From: Pseudozobellia thermophila
Lineage (GTDB): Bacteria; Bacteroidota; Bacteroidia; Flavobacteriales; Flavobacteriaceae
Assembly: GCF_900141855.1 (NCBI RefSeq)
Contig: NZ_FQYU01000003.1
Coordinates: 1-64,000, forward strand
Direction: 5' to 3'
Length of the DNA: 64,000 nucleotides
Position 1 is the first letter of the stretch; the number at the start of each line of letters is the position of its first letter. Position numbers and translations under genes: made by a program. Positions 35,183 to 46,413 of this stretch are shown in pieces. The notes beneath the pieces are model-generated. The model was not told the origin of the DNA, made no database searches, and worked only from the letters and a program-made list of their open reading frames with translations.

Positions 35183-36337
35183 GTGAAGCCCTTTAAGTTC
35201 TACCTTGGCCTGCGAGCCCTATGTGTTCAAGTTCTTGTTCTGTGTTCCTGCAATACGGTCATTGTCGGTCAAAACCTGGTTCCGAATCCGAGCTTTGAAG
35301 ACTATGTCAATTGCCCCGAACGCCTTGGGAATTTTGACAAGGACGTAAAGGAGTGGTCCGCCCCATCCTCGGGATCGACCGATTACTTCAATGCCTGTAG
35401 TTCCAAAATGGGCACGCCTGAGAACTTTAACGGGGCCCAAAGGGCAAAATCCGGTACGGGCTATGCAGGCCTATATCTTTACGCTCCCGACGACTACCGC
35501 GAATATTTACAGGTCGAATTGGGGGAGCCCTTGGAGCAAGGGAAGAAATACCAAGTTTCATTTTACGTGAGTCTGGCCGAGCGCTCCGATTTCGCCATCA
35601 AGGAATTTGGCGTACTGTTTTCCAATGCCGCGCTTCAATTATCGACCAAAAAGGAACTTTCAAAAAAGTTGCTGTACCAACAAAGGGAAAACGACTATAA
35701 CTACATGGAAATCGGCTATAGCAACTTCTATTCGGATACCAAGGACTGGGTGCCGGTACACACCGAATTCGTAGCCAAGGGAACCGAACGCTTTATGCTG
35801 ATGGGCAATTTTAAGAATAACAGGCGAACGCGGTTGTTCAAGACCAGAAAAAATGCCAAACAGGGAGCTTACTATTATGTGGATATGTTCGAAGTGAAGG
35901 CCGTCGGAACAATCCCAAACGGGCGGGTCGCGGGCAATACTCCATCCGTCAAAAAAATTGAACTTGGTAAAACCCATATATTCGAAGATGTCCTTTTTAC
36001 CTTCGATGGGGTTGAATTGACCTTAAAAGCGGAAAGGGAACTTCGTGAAATATATAGCTATCTGGCCACGGACGAGCGCCTGTCTATTGCGGTAAAGGGC
36101 CATACCGATACCATCGGCTCCGAAAGGTACAACCACTCCCTCTCCCAAAAACGGGCCAAGGTCGTTGCCGATTACCTTATAGGATTGGGCTTGCCCGAAA
36201 CCCGGATCGCTTACCAAGGGTATGGGGGCAAAAATCCGAGGGCCTCCAATAAAACTTCGAAAGGAAGACAGCGTAACCGTAGGGTAGAGTTTGTAATTAC
36301 CCAAGATAAGCCTATGGATACCCCGGCCGATCAGTAA
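35183..36337 (+). CDS. OmpA family outer membrane protein
   Basis: 384 residues from a GTG at 35183; no ATG gives a signal peptide, and this one (MKPFKFYLGLRALCVQVLVLCSC...) is hydrophobic. The N-terminal beta-sandwich-like module (NLVPNPSFEDYVNCP...) resembles carbohydrate-binding folds often attached to envelope proteins. The last 120 residues form an OmpA C-terminal peptidoglycan-binding domain with KGHTDTIGSERYNHSLSQKR and NRRVEFV. It probably ties the outer membrane to the cell wall. Its end overlaps the convergent NIPSNAP gene by 7 bp. Confidence 0.85.
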   Translation: MKPFKFYLGLRALCVQVLVLCSCNTVIVGQNLVPNPSFEDYVNCPERLGNFDKDVKEWSAPSSGSTDYFNACSSKMGTPENFNGAQRAKSGTGYAGLYLYAPDDYREYLQVELGEPLEQGKKYQVSFYVSLAERSDFAIKEFGVLFSNAALQLSTKKELSKKLLYQQRENDYNYMEIGYSNFYSDTKDWVPVHTEFVAKGTERFMLMGNFKNNRRTRLFKTRKNAKQGAYYYVDMFEVKAVGTIPNGRVAGNTPSVKKIELGKTHIFEDVLFTFDGVELTLKAERELREIYSYLATDERLSIAVKGHTDTIGSERYNHSLSQKRAKVVADYLIGLGLPETRIAYQGYGGKNPRASNKTSKGRQRNRRVEFVITQDKPMDTPADQ

Positions 36338-37122
36338 TCGGAATACCCGGTAGGGTAGAGCAACATGATATCTGCCTTGTTCATATTGTTTTTATAGGTT
36401 GGGTCGTTCTTTAACTTGCCCCATTTTTCAGACCCGAAGAAGGCCTCCCATTTGGCATCACGGGTTTTCATATCGGTAAAGGTGGTCATGTACATCAGGT
36501 TGGGCATACGGTCGCCCGAGATCACTTCCCCGTAAAAAACGGCATGGAAGCCCAATGACTCAAATAGCTCGACCTCCCCGCCGATATTGAACATATCAAC
36601 CTTGTTCTGGTAGGTGGCCTCGGTCGGCGATTCGTAGCTTCTTAGTTCGTAGACCCTATCCTTTCTAGGCCCCTCGACGGATGAGGGCCTCATTTGCGGC
36701 ATTTGGGTAAAGGCCCGCATCAAGGTAGAATTGATACGCTCGTAAGGCGGGTCGTCGTGCTTGGCATGAATGTAATCGGCACCTGTGGAAAGGTAGGTCT
36801 TGTCCTGGGCCAGCACATCTTCAAGTTTTAAAAATTCCTCCAGCGATCGAAATGGAATCAAAACGAATAGCTTATTGGCCAATACGTAATTGTCGGGCCG
36901 AAATTTAAAAACGCCCACATGTTCGATGTTCGCCCTTTTTAATGCAGGTAAATAGGCGTCTTTTAGGTACGTGTCCATTCTCGATTCTTGCTCCCCGTTT
37001 TTGAGGGTATAGGTTTTTAGCTGAAAGATTTGCCTTTTTTCGCTTTGCGCATTTGAGCTAAAGGCAAGGGAGGAGATGATGAGTGCGAAGGCTATCGATT
37101 TTAGGGCGGCTTTGGCTTTCAT
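36331..37122 (-). CDS. NIPSNAP family protein, exported
   Basis: 263 residues from the ATG at 37122 (MKAKAALKSIAFALIISSLAFSSNAQ, a signal peptide); the frame extends to 37293 but that leader is hydrophilic and lacks support. NIPSNAP-like ferredoxin-fold repeats: QIFQLKTYTLKNG, VYELRSYESPTEATYQNKV and MPNLMYMTTFTDM. Function unknown; some family members act as small-molecule binders. Convergent with the OmpA gene. Confidence 0.85.
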   Translation of the reverse strand: MKAKAALKSIAFALIISSLAFSSNAQSEKRQIFQLKTYTLKNGEQESRMDTYLKDAYLPALKRANIEHVGVFKFRPDNYVLANKLFVLIPFRSLEEFLKLEDVLAQDKTYLSTGADYIHAKHDDPPYERINSTLMRAFTQMPQMRPSSVEGPRKDRVYELRSYESPTEATYQNKVDMFNIGGEVELFESLGFHAVFYGEVISGDRMPNLMYMTTFTDMKTRDAKWEAFFGSEKWGKLKNDPTYKNNMNKADIMLLYPTGYSDY

Positions 37123-37385
37123 AGGGCGATTTCGGTTTACGCCCAAACTTAGTGAAGTTCGGGCAAATAACCTATTTATAACGGGGCAATGCCAAGGGCC
37201 ATAAGGCAATTTGCCATTCTTCCAAGGCCATTTTTTTCCTTGGGCCAGCATGGAATGGGACCTGGGCCGGGTACTGAAAATGATGAAGGGCACCTATGGG
37301 GAAACCAAGGTTTTTTCCTTAAACTGTAGGGCCGATTCTATCTGCCCCGATGTTTAAAATCACTAACTTTGAAAAAAAGGTAAAT

Positions 37386-38147
37386 ATGGATTTAAATCTA
37401 GCAGTTCTTATTGACGGGGACAATATTCCATCTGCGTATGTTAAGGAAATGATGGAGGAAATAGCCAAGTACGGTAACCCTACGATCAAGCGTATTTATG
37501 GCGATTGGACGAATCCGCGATTAGGCAAGTGGAAGAACATCCTATTGGAAAATGCCATTACCCCCATCCAACAGTACGGGTATACCCAAGGCAAGAATGC
37601 CACCGATTCGGCCATGATCATCGATGCCATGGATATCTTGTATTCGGGCAAGGTAAACGGTTTCTGTATTGTGAGCAGCGACAGCGATTTTACCCGCTTG
37701 GCCACCCGTTTGCGCGAGGCAGGTATGCAGGTTTTTGGGATAGGGGAAAAGAAAACCCCCAACCCCTTTATCGTGGCCTGCGACAAGTTCATCTATATCG
37801 AAATCTTAAAGAACAAGCAAGAGGACGACACCGCGGAGGACACAAAGAGCAAAACCGGAGCCAAGAACAGTGTCGATAGGATAACGGCCAAGGACATCAA
37901 ATTGATCACCTCGACCATAGACGATGTGGCCGATGACGATGGTTGGGCCTTCTTGGGCGACGTTGGCAGCCTCCTGCAAAAGAAGCAGCCCAATTTCGAC
38001 TCCCGAAATTACGGTTTTCAAAAACTGACCCCCCTGATCAGTTCGATCGATCAAATCGAAGTCGAGCGTCGTGAAGACAACAAGGGTCGAAAAAAATTGA
38101 TTTATGTAAAGATAAAGGACACACGCCCTTCCCGTTCAAAAAAATAG
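37386..38147 (+). CDS. NYN-domain RNase with OST-HTH/LOTUS domain
   Basis: 253 residues from ATG 37386 (MDLNLAVLIDGDNIPS). NYN PIN-like nuclease domain: Asp residues in LIDGDNI, DSAMIIDAMD and SSDSDFTRLA, with GIGEKKTPNPF. A C-terminal OST-HTH (LOTUS) module occupies about 170-245. This domain pair is LabA/DUF88-like and likely processes RNA. The charged linker between domains is flexible. Stand-alone gene. Confidence 0.9.
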   Translation: MDLNLAVLIDGDNIPSAYVKEMMEEIAKYGNPTIKRIYGDWTNPRLGKWKNILLENAITPIQQYGYTQGKNATDSAMIIDAMDILYSGKVNGFCIVSSDSDFTRLATRLREAGMQVFGIGEKKTPNPFIVACDKFIYIEILKNKQEDDTAEDTKSKTGAKNSVDRITAKDIKLITSTIDDVADDDGWAFLGDVGSLLQKKQPNFDSRNYGFQKLTPLISSIDQIEVERREDNKGRKKLIYVKIKDTRPSRSKK

Positions 38148-38204
38148 AATGCCCTTCAATGCCTTAAAAAGTTTATCTTTAATCCATTAAAACCTCTTTA
38201 AAAG

Positions 38205-38639
38205 ATGAAAAAACGAATTAGAAAGGCAATGGTTTTGGGGCTGATCGTCCTAGGGTCGTCCCTCCTTGGCCTGCAGGCCATGGTACATCCCACTTTAAAT
38301 AGTTGTGAATTTCCGGCGCTGCATGAAGATGCCAAGGTAGGGGAAGGACTTGAGGGCGTATGGCGGTATACGGTAAACAACGCCCCGCCCGAATACAGCA
38401 AGGGCAGTATTGCGATCGTGAAAGAAGAAGGGAGCTATGGGGTTGAGGTGCATTTGGCCGAAGGCTCGCTGAAGGGATTCAACGTGGCCATCGAAGGCAA
38501 TAGTGTTAGTTTTGACCTTACTATCGAGGGGACCGTGGTTTCCGTCAAGCTCAAGGCCGATGGTGATAAGCTTACGGGTACCAGTTCGTCGTCGGAAGGG
38601 ACTTATACTATTGAGGGGAGCCGGGTCAAGCGACTGTAG
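38205..38639 (+). CDS. small exported protein of unknown function
   Basis: 144 residues. The N-terminus is a signal peptide (KAMVLGLIVLGSSLLGLQA). The mature part starts with NSCEFPAL and a G-V-W motif (LEGVWRYTV), then two beta hairpins, IEGNSVSFDLTIEGTVVSVK and SSSEGTYTIEGSR, which resemble lipocalin-like or bacterial Ig-like stress proteins. No family recognised. Lies 90 bp before the amidohydrolase gene on the same strand. Confidence 0.68.
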   Translation: MKKRIRKAMVLGLIVLGSSLLGLQAMVHPTLNSCEFPALHEDAKVGEGLEGVWRYTVNNAPPEYSKGSIAIVKEEGSYGVEVHLAEGSLKGFNVAIEGNSVSFDLTIEGTVVSVKLKADGDKLTGTSSSSEGTYTIEGSRVKRL

Positions 38640-38729
38640 GGACTTCCTTCGTAATTCACCGATTTATTTTTACTTCCGTCGCCGGAGCCCTTGTCGACAA
38701 GGGCCTCAGGTGGCCTAGCACCGCTCTAT

Positions 38730-40346
38730 ATGAAAAAGATGCTTCCCTTGCTTATGTTCTTGCTTTTCGCTTGTAAGGATGCTAAGCACAAGGTCGACTT
38801 GGTCGTCGTCAACGCCACCGTTTACACGGTAGATGAAAACTTTTCAACGGCCGGGGCATTTGCCGTAAAAGATGGCAAATTTGTGGCAGCCGGAACCACC
38901 GACGAAATCCTTGAAAAATATACATCCGCCGAAGTTCTTGATGCCCAAGGCAAGACCATAACGCCCGGACTCATTGATGCCCACTGTCATTTTTACGGAT
39001 TGGGCCAAAAACAACAGGTAGTCGATTTGACCGGTACCAAAAGCTATGATGAGGTACTCGAAAAAGTCAAGGCCTTTCAGAAAAGCAGGCCGAGTGATTT
39101 TATTCTAGGGGAAGGATGGGACCAAAATGATTGGGAGGTAAAGGAATTTCCGACCAAGGATAAATTGGATTCCCTGTTTCCCGATACCCCGGTAGCCTTG
39201 AGCCGAATCGATGGGCACGCACTCCTGGTCAACCAAAAGGCATTGGATCGGGCTGGTATCGGTGTCGATACCAAGGTCGAAGGCGGTGAAATCGTTAAGC
39301 AAGACGGAAAGTTGACAGGTGTATTGGTCGATAATCCCATGGATATGGTCTATGCCGTAATCCCCAGTGGAAATCGGGCCGACCAAATTAAGGCCCTTAA
39401 GGATGCGGAAGGTATTTGTTTGGACTATGGCCTTACCACAGTGAACGATGCGGGACTTGATCGTTCGACTATAGAACTCATCGACAGTCTTCACCAGACC
39501 GGAGACCTGTCCATCCGGGTGTATGCCATGATAGGTGCGTGGGAAAGTAACTTAAAGTATTATCTAAAGCGCAAACCCTATAAGACCGAACGTTTGAACG
39601 TACGCTCGGTGAAGGTGTACGCCGATGGGGCCTTGGGGTCACGTGGGGCGGTACTAAAACGGCCTTATTCCGACAAACCGGGCCATTATGGCGCCATGGT
39701 CACCCCTGTTGACCTGATAGGGGACTTGGCCGAAAAATTGGCACGTACCGAATTTCAGATGAATACCCATGCAATTGGCGATTCGGCAAACGCCGTGGTC
39801 CTTCGCACCTACGATAGGGTGCTGAAAGGCAGGCCCGACCGACGGTGGAAAGTAGAGCATGCACAGGTTATCGATACCCCCGACTTTGACTATTTCGGAA
39901 ACGGGATCATACCTTCCGCGCAGCCCACACATGCCACTAGCGATATGTACTGGGCCGGGGATAGGTTGGGCGAAGAACGGATGAAGGGGGCCTATGCCTA
40001 TAAAACCCTGTTGGAAAAAGCCGGGATCATAGCCTTGGGCACCGATTTTCCCGTAGAGCAAGTCAATCCCCTGTTAACTTTTTATGCGGCCATTGCACGG
40101 CAAGATGTGGAACACTATCCCGAAGGGGGATTTCATATGGAAGAGGCCTTGTCGCGCGAGGAAGCACTAAGGGGGATGACGATATGGGCGGCCTATTCCA
40201 ACTTTGAGGAAGACGAAAAAGGAAGTATCGAAGTGGGCAAGTTCGCCGATTTTGTGATCTATGACAAGGATATCATGCAAGTACCGGCCGAAGAGCTACC
40301 TACCGTAAAGGTGGAGCGGACCTTTATCGGAGGGGTCTCGAAATAG
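38730..40346 (+). CDS. amidohydrolase, YtcJ-like, lipoprotein
   Basis: 538 residues from ATG 38730. Lipoprotein signal MKKMLPLLMFLLFAC. Amidohydrolase-3 type: metal motif DAHCHFYG, later GEGWDQN, DGALGSRGA, NTHAIGD and EHAQVI, and a final small beta domain. Family members hydrolyse N-acyl or related amide bonds; the substrate is unknown. Cys15 makes it a lipoprotein of the envelope. The bidirectional hairpin at 40371 separates it from the convergent DUF2911 gene. Confidence 0.88.
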   Translation: MKKMLPLLMFLLFACKDAKHKVDLVVVNATVYTVDENFSTAGAFAVKDGKFVAAGTTDEILEKYTSAEVLDAQGKTITPGLIDAHCHFYGLGQKQQVVDLTGTKSYDEVLEKVKAFQKSRPSDFILGEGWDQNDWEVKEFPTKDKLDSLFPDTPVALSRIDGHALLVNQKALDRAGIGVDTKVEGGEIVKQDGKLTGVLVDNPMDMVYAVIPSGNRADQIKALKDAEGICLDYGLTTVNDAGLDRSTIELIDSLHQTGDLSIRVYAMIGAWESNLKYYLKRKPYKTERLNVRSVKVYADGALGSRGAVLKRPYSDKPGHYGAMVTPVDLIGDLAEKLARTEFQMNTHAIGDSANAVVLRTYDRVLKGRPDRRWKVEHAQVIDTPDFDYFGNGIIPSAQPTHATSDMYWAGDRLGEERMKGAYAYKTLLEKAGIIALGTDFPVEQVNPLLTFYAAIARQDVEHYPEGGFHMEEALSREEALRGMTIWAAYSNFEEDEKGSIEVGKFADFVIYDKDIMQVPAEELPTVKVERTFIGGVSK

Positions 40347-40370
40347 CTTTTGGGGCGTATTCCAAATAAA

Positions 40371-40403
40371 AAAGACCGCAGCCGAAGGGCTGCGGTCTTT
40401 TTA
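40371..40403. terminator. bidirectional terminator between convergent genes
   Basis: Perfect stem AAAGACCGCAGCC / GGCTGCGGTCTTT, loop GAAG, A-run on the left and T-run on the right, 25 bp after the amidohydrolase and 19 bp after the DUF2911 stop. Confidence 0.93.
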
Positions 40404-40421
40404 ATAGGCTTATTGCCGGTT

Positions 40422-40970
40422 CTACATCTTTGTAAAGGTAATGGGCACCAAAACACGTGTTTTGTCCCATCCCATGGCCAATTCGGCGCCTCCGTCAACT
40501 TCCTTGAACGCTATGGAGAACTCTTCGAGCGAGCTGCCATTGGTGCTGCTTGGGGCAGATACCCTTAGCACATCGGCACTTTCATCGTAACTATAGGCTC
40601 CCCATTGGTTGAGGTTCTTGTTCAAGATTATGGTCCATTCCTTATCGCCGGGAATGGTGAAAAGGGAATAGGTGCCCGCCTTGACCGATTTTCCACCGAA
40701 AGTGGCATCGGTGTAAAAGGTGATTTCCGCGGCTTCGTTCGCACCGGTTCTCCAAACCTTTCCGGCTGGGGCAAGTTCCGATAGGGACCTTCCCTTTAAT
40801 TGGGGCCTGCTGTAAATAACACGAACAGCCTTGTTGGCCACCTTGTAATCGGCAGGGTAGGAGGCCATGTCCATAGGACTCTTGTCCAAGCCGCTGAATT
40901 TTTGCGCCATAACCTCAGAGGTAAAAACCATGGCAAACACCGTAAGGGCAATGAGAGATACTTTTTTCAT
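40422..40970 (-). CDS. DUF2911 family exported protein
   Basis: 182 residues with signal peptide MKKVSLIALTVFAMVFTSEVMAQ. DUF2911 signature: SPMDMASYP, VIYSRPQLKGR, GKVWRTGANEAAEITF and GTYSLFTIP with EWTIILN. Predicted periplasmic beta-sandwich protein. Function unknown. Upstream 240 bp is AT-rich and separates it from the divergently transcribed asnB. Confidence 0.9.
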   Translation of the reverse strand: MKKVSLIALTVFAMVFTSEVMAQKFSGLDKSPMDMASYPADYKVANKAVRVIYSRPQLKGRSLSELAPAGKVWRTGANEAAEITFYTDATFGGKSVKAGTYSLFTIPGDKEWTIILNKNLNQWGAYSYDESADVLRVSAPSSTNGSSLEEFSIAFKEVDGGAELAMGWDKTRVLVPITFTKM

Positions 40971-41207
40971 AATCGTGACTTTGTTTTTAATAAAACTAAT
41001 TAGTATTTGATTTAATCTTAGCTAACAGTCGTCAAAATTAACTCTTCTTACAGAACGAATGAATTTTAATCGAATAAAAGAGTAAATATTATATTTAGAA
41101 GCTTATATCGACTTAATAATGTCAATTGATAACTAAAAATCATTTTATATTTTTAAATTGAAATAATAATGTCACCTTTGCTTTCAAATTACAAACAATA
41201 GATTATT

Positions 41208-42878
41208 ATGTGTGGAATTGTATGTGCCTTTGATTTAAAGGAAAGTTCGGAGGTTTTGAGGCCCCAACTGCTCGAAATGTCCAAGAAGGTTCGGCACCGT
41301 GGTCCGGACTGGAGCGGAATCTATGCCGACGACAAGGCGATTTTGGCCCATGAACGATTGGCCATCGTCGATCCCGCTTCGGGAAAACAACCTTTGTTCA
41401 GTGAAGACAATAAATTGGTTTTGGCCGCCAATGGCGAAATCTATAACCATAGGGAGCTGAGAAAACAGTTCGAGGGCACGTATAATTTTAAAACGGAATC
41501 CGACTGCGAAGTTATTCTGGCGCTGTACCAAGAAAAAGGAGCGGACTTTTTGGATGAGATGAACGGTATTTTTGGTTTTGCCATCTACGATGTCGAGAAC
41601 GATTCATATTTCATTGCCCGTGATCACATGGGTATTATTCCGCTGTATATCGGTTGGGACCAAAACGGTACTTTTTATGTGGCTTCGGAATTGAAGGCCT
41701 TGGAAGGTACCTGTACCAAAATTGAACTCTTTCCCCCGGGCCACTACCTGCATAGCGATGATGGGGAATTCAAGAGATGGTATACAAGGGATTGGATGGA
41801 GTATGATGCGGTAAAGGATAACGAAACCAGTATCAGGGAAATCAGGGAAGCCCTTGAAGCCGCCGTACACCGTCAACTCATGTCCGACGTACCCTATGGG
41901 GTATTGCTGTCGGGAGGCCTTGATTCTTCGGTAACATCGGCCATTGCAAAAAAATATGCACAGAAGCGGATCGAATCGGGTGATACCAAGGAGGCTTGGT
42001 GGCCCCAGCTCCACTCTTTTTCCGTCGGGCTCGAAGGCTCGCCCGACCTGGCCGCGGCCCAAAAGGTAGCGGACCATATCGGTACCGTGCACCACGAGAT
42101 TAAATTTACCATTCAAGAAGGGTTGGATGCCATCAAGGATGTTATCTACAACCTCGAAACCTACGATATTACCACCATACGTGCCTCGACCCCCATGTAC
42201 CTTATGGCCCGTGTCATTAAGTCCATGGGAATCAAAATGGTGCTTTCCGGCGAAGGGGCCGATGAGCTTTTTGGTGGCTATCTGTATTTTCACAAGGCGC
42301 CCAACGCCCGCGAATTTCACGAAGAAACCGTAAGAAAGCTCAGCAAGTTGCACATGTACGACTGTTTGAGGGCCAACAAGTCCCTGGCCGCCTGGGGCAT
42401 TGAAGGTCGTGTTCCGTTTTTGGACAAGGAATTTATCGACGTGGCCATGCGCATCAACCCGCAAGACAAGATGATCAACGGTGAGCGTATGGAAAAATGG
42501 GTGGTCCGGAAGGCTTTTGAAGACTATTTGCCGGAAAGCGTGGTTTGGAGACAGAAGGAACAGTTCTCCGATGGCGTGGGGTACAGTTGGATCGATACCT
42601 TAAAGGAAATCGTGAACGAGGAGGTGACCGACGAACAATTGGCCAATGCCAAGTTCCGCTTTCCGGTACAGACACCGACCTCAAAAGAGGAGTTCTACTA
42701 CCGTTCGATATTCGAATCGCACTTCCCTTCCGATGCGGCCGCTTTGAGCGTTCCCCAGGAAGCGTCGGTGGCCTGTAGTACCCAGATCGCCCTGGAGTGG
42801 GACGAGGCCTTTAAAAACATGAACGACCCTTCGGGCAGGGCAGTGGCCAAGGTGCACGCCGATGCCTATGAGAAGTAG
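41208..42878 (+). CDS. asnB: asparagine synthetase B, glutamine-hydrolysing
   Basis: 556 residues. Class II glutamine amidotransferase: catalytic Cys2 (MCGIVCAFD), HRGPDWSG, NGEIYNH. Synthetase domain with the ATP pyrophosphatase loop LLSGGLDSS and GEGADELFGGY. It converts aspartate, ATP and glutamine to asparagine. C-terminus ends VALEWDEAF-type residues. Monocistronic with a strong terminator. Confidence 0.97.
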   Translation: MCGIVCAFDLKESSEVLRPQLLEMSKKVRHRGPDWSGIYADDKAILAHERLAIVDPASGKQPLFSEDNKLVLAANGEIYNHRELRKQFEGTYNFKTESDCEVILALYQEKGADFLDEMNGIFGFAIYDVENDSYFIARDHMGIIPLYIGWDQNGTFYVASELKALEGTCTKIELFPPGHYLHSDDGEFKRWYTRDWMEYDAVKDNETSIREIREALEAAVHRQLMSDVPYGVLLSGGLDSSVTSAIAKKYAQKRIESGDTKEAWWPQLHSFSVGLEGSPDLAAAQKVADHIGTVHHEIKFTIQEGLDAIKDVIYNLETYDITTIRASTPMYLMARVIKSMGIKMVLSGEGADELFGGYLYFHKAPNAREFHEETVRKLSKLHMYDCLRANKSLAAWGIEGRVPFLDKEFIDVAMRINPQDKMINGERMEKWVVRKAFEDYLPESVVWRQKEQFSDGVGYSWIDTLKEIVNEEVTDEQLANAKFRFPVQTPTSKEEFYYRSIFESHFPSDAAALSVPQEASVACSTQIALEWDEAFKNMNDPSGRAVAKVHADAYEK

Positions 42879-42905
42879 TCGTAAGGCAATCATCCTAGAA
42901 TTCAC

Positions 42906-42942
42906 AAAAGCCCTTCCCCTTCAAGGGGGAGGGCTTTTTTTT
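42906..42942 (+). terminator. asnB terminator
   Basis: Stem AGCCCTTCCCC / GGGGGAGGGCT with TTCA-type loop followed by a T tract, 28 bp after the asnB stop. Confidence 0.9.
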
Positions 42943-43067
42943 GGGGCTTGGGAGGGCGTATCCCCAGGTTTTTGCCCTTTTGTCAAGGAATTCGGCAGGG
43001 GCGGGCTGCCCGGTTTCCCCTTAGCTCAATTTTCCACAAATTTTGTTGATAACTTAGGGCTTATTAT

Positions 43068-43094
43068 GGGGCTAAAACCCCATATTCTATGGGG
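43068..43094 (+). promoter_or_regulatory. overlapping hairpins upstream of gyrB
   Basis: GGGG-CTAAAA-CCCC (43068-43081) overlaps CCCCATA-TTC-TATGGGG (43078-43094), so only one of the two stems can form at a time. They lie directly upstream of the -7 element and could be an operator or part of a leader. Confidence 0.4.
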
Positions 43095-43101
43095 TATTCC
43101 G

Positions 43102-43109
43102 TATATTTG
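43102..43109 (+). promoter_or_regulatory. candidate gyrB promoter -7 element
   Basis: TATATTTG, a perfect TAnnTTTG, 40 bp before the gyrB ATG. The -33 position falls within the overlapping hairpins and lacks TTTG. Confidence 0.45.
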
Positions 43110-43134
43110 CGAGATTGCCAAAAATTAAGTCTAA

Positions 43135-45105
<1,971 letters not shown>

Positions 45106-45129
45106 AAACAGCTACTTTCACAACATTAA

Positions 45130-45157
45130 TTCGTCCGCCCCTTGGCGGACGAACTAT
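45130..45157 (+). terminator. probable gyrB terminator
   Basis: Stem TTCGTCCGCC / GGCGGACGAA with loop CCTT, followed by CTATTTT, 25 bp after the gyrB stop. Confidence 0.6.
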
Positions 45158-45200
45158 TTTAGGGCTATTCAATTTTAATCAAATCCCTAAATCATTTAGT

Positions 45201-45962
45201 ATGAAAGTAAAAGTAGTTTCCCTAATGCTGTTTATGACGGCCGTTACCTGTTTTGCGCAAGACGACCTAAAGGAACGCGAAAAGCAAGCGGCCTTCGATC
45301 CCGCGTACACTTCCTATTCAAGGAAAAAACCGGCCTATGTTACCCTTAAGGACGGCACAAAGCTAGAAGGGGATATAAAGGATGTCGACCGTAAAAAGGG
45401 CCAGATCTATCGCTTGAAGATCAGTGTCGACGGAGAAAAAAAAGTAGAGATCATGGCAAGCGACATTGCCGATCTATACATGGCGCCATCCGGTCTCGAA
45501 CAACTCGATAAGCAAGGCAGTTATTTTAACGATGCCACCAAATGGGGCAAAACGGATGCCGCAAAGCATATCAACAAGGGCTATACGATGTATACCAATC
45601 AAATGGTTTCCTTGAAGAACAAAAAGAAACCTGCCGAGTATTTGATGCAGGTGGTCAACCCCAAGTTCAGCCAGGTCATTCAGGTTTTTTCCGACCCCTT
45701 TGCCAAAGAGACGATGAGCATTGGCGTGGGCTCGTTAAAGCTGGCCGGCGGTATCGCCAAATCGTACTATGTAAAAAAAGGCGAGTCGATCGTATGGTTG
45801 ACCAAAAGCAATTTCGACGAGCATTTCGAACGCTTGTTTATGGACAATGAGGCCTTCAGGGCCAAATATGCCGACCACAAGTATAAGTGGAGCCTTTTGG
45901 GGGTCTATGTTTTGGACTATACGGAGTTCAGCTTGGACGGCGCGGCCGAAGAGAGCAAATAG
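45201..45962 (+). CDS. exported protein of unknown function
   Basis: 253 residues with signal peptide MKVKVVSLMLFMTAVTCFAQ. An SH3-like beta motif (YVTLKDGTKLEGDIKDVDRKK) lies at about 50-75 and recalls the small-protein KOW/Hfq-like barrels, but there is no conserved family I can name. The second half has KSYYVKKGESIVWLTKSNF. Typical of Bacteroidota periplasmic proteins. Ends at a strong terminator shared with the convergent small lipoprotein. Confidence 0.75.
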   Translation: MKVKVVSLMLFMTAVTCFAQDDLKEREKQAAFDPAYTSYSRKKPAYVTLKDGTKLEGDIKDVDRKKGQIYRLKISVDGEKKVEIMASDIADLYMAPSGLEQLDKQGSYFNDATKWGKTDAAKHINKGYTMYTNQMVSLKNKKKPAEYLMQVVNPKFSQVIQVFSDPFAKETMSIGVGSLKLAGGIAKSYYVKKGESIVWLTKSNFDEHFERLFMDNEAFRAKYADHKYKWSLLGVYVLDYTEFSLDGAAEESK

Positions 45963-45980
45963 CGAAGAGCGACGGTAAAT

Positions 45981-46014
45981 AAAAAGCCGTAGTCGTTACG
46001 ACTACGGCTTTTTT
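45981..46014. terminator. bidirectional terminator
   Basis: Perfect 15-bp stem (AAAAAGCCGTAGTCG / CGACTACGGCTTTTT, loop TTA), 19 bp after the 45201-45962 gene and 25 bp before the stop of the convergent lipoprotein gene. Both flanks carry the T-tracts needed. Confidence 0.92.
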
Positions 46015-46038
46015 GCGTATTTGAACCTAGTGAAAACT

Positions 46039-46413
46039 CTATTCTCTTATGGCCACCGTATGGCCAGCGGTATCGGCAAGCGAGGTTACCTCGCCGGACT
46101 TGACCAATGAAAGGGTTTGGTCTTGCATATCCGTTCCGGGGTACTTGATGGTGTAAACATCGTTCTCCGCACTCCATTCAAAATCGGTCTTGAACGTAAT
46201 CGAACCATTGACCTTCTCGTGGTATCTTCCCAAGTAGGCATCATTGAATATCCACTCGTGTTTGACGGTCTGTTCCTTGGCGGTAAGGCTCGAGGGTTGC
46301 ACATCGACGTTTGACCATATGCCGATTACTTCATCGTTGTTTTCCGGTATTTTGGAACAATTGCTGGCTAGGACAATCGCTATTATGGCAAAAAATGAAA
46401 AGACCTTTTTCAT
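46039..46413 (-). CDS. small lipocalin-like lipoprotein
   Basis: 124 residues with a lipoprotein signal ending VLASNC (Cys19). The mature domain opens IGIWSNVDVQPSS, then alternate strands VKHEWIFNDAYLGRY and FEWSAENDVYTIKYPG like a lipocalin-type barrel as in other Flavobacterial lipoproteins. Function unknown. Confidence 0.8.
   Translation of the reverse strand: MKKVFSFFAIIAIVLASNCSKIPENNDEVIGIWSNVDVQPSSLTAKEQTVKHEWIFNDAYLGRYHEKVNGSITFKTDFEWSAENDVYTIKYPGTDMQDQTLSLVKSGEVTSLADTAGHTVAIRE

Noticed and set aside
41604-42464. 286-residue open frame opposite asnB
   Set aside because: Shadow frame of asnB with no family motif or independent start context.
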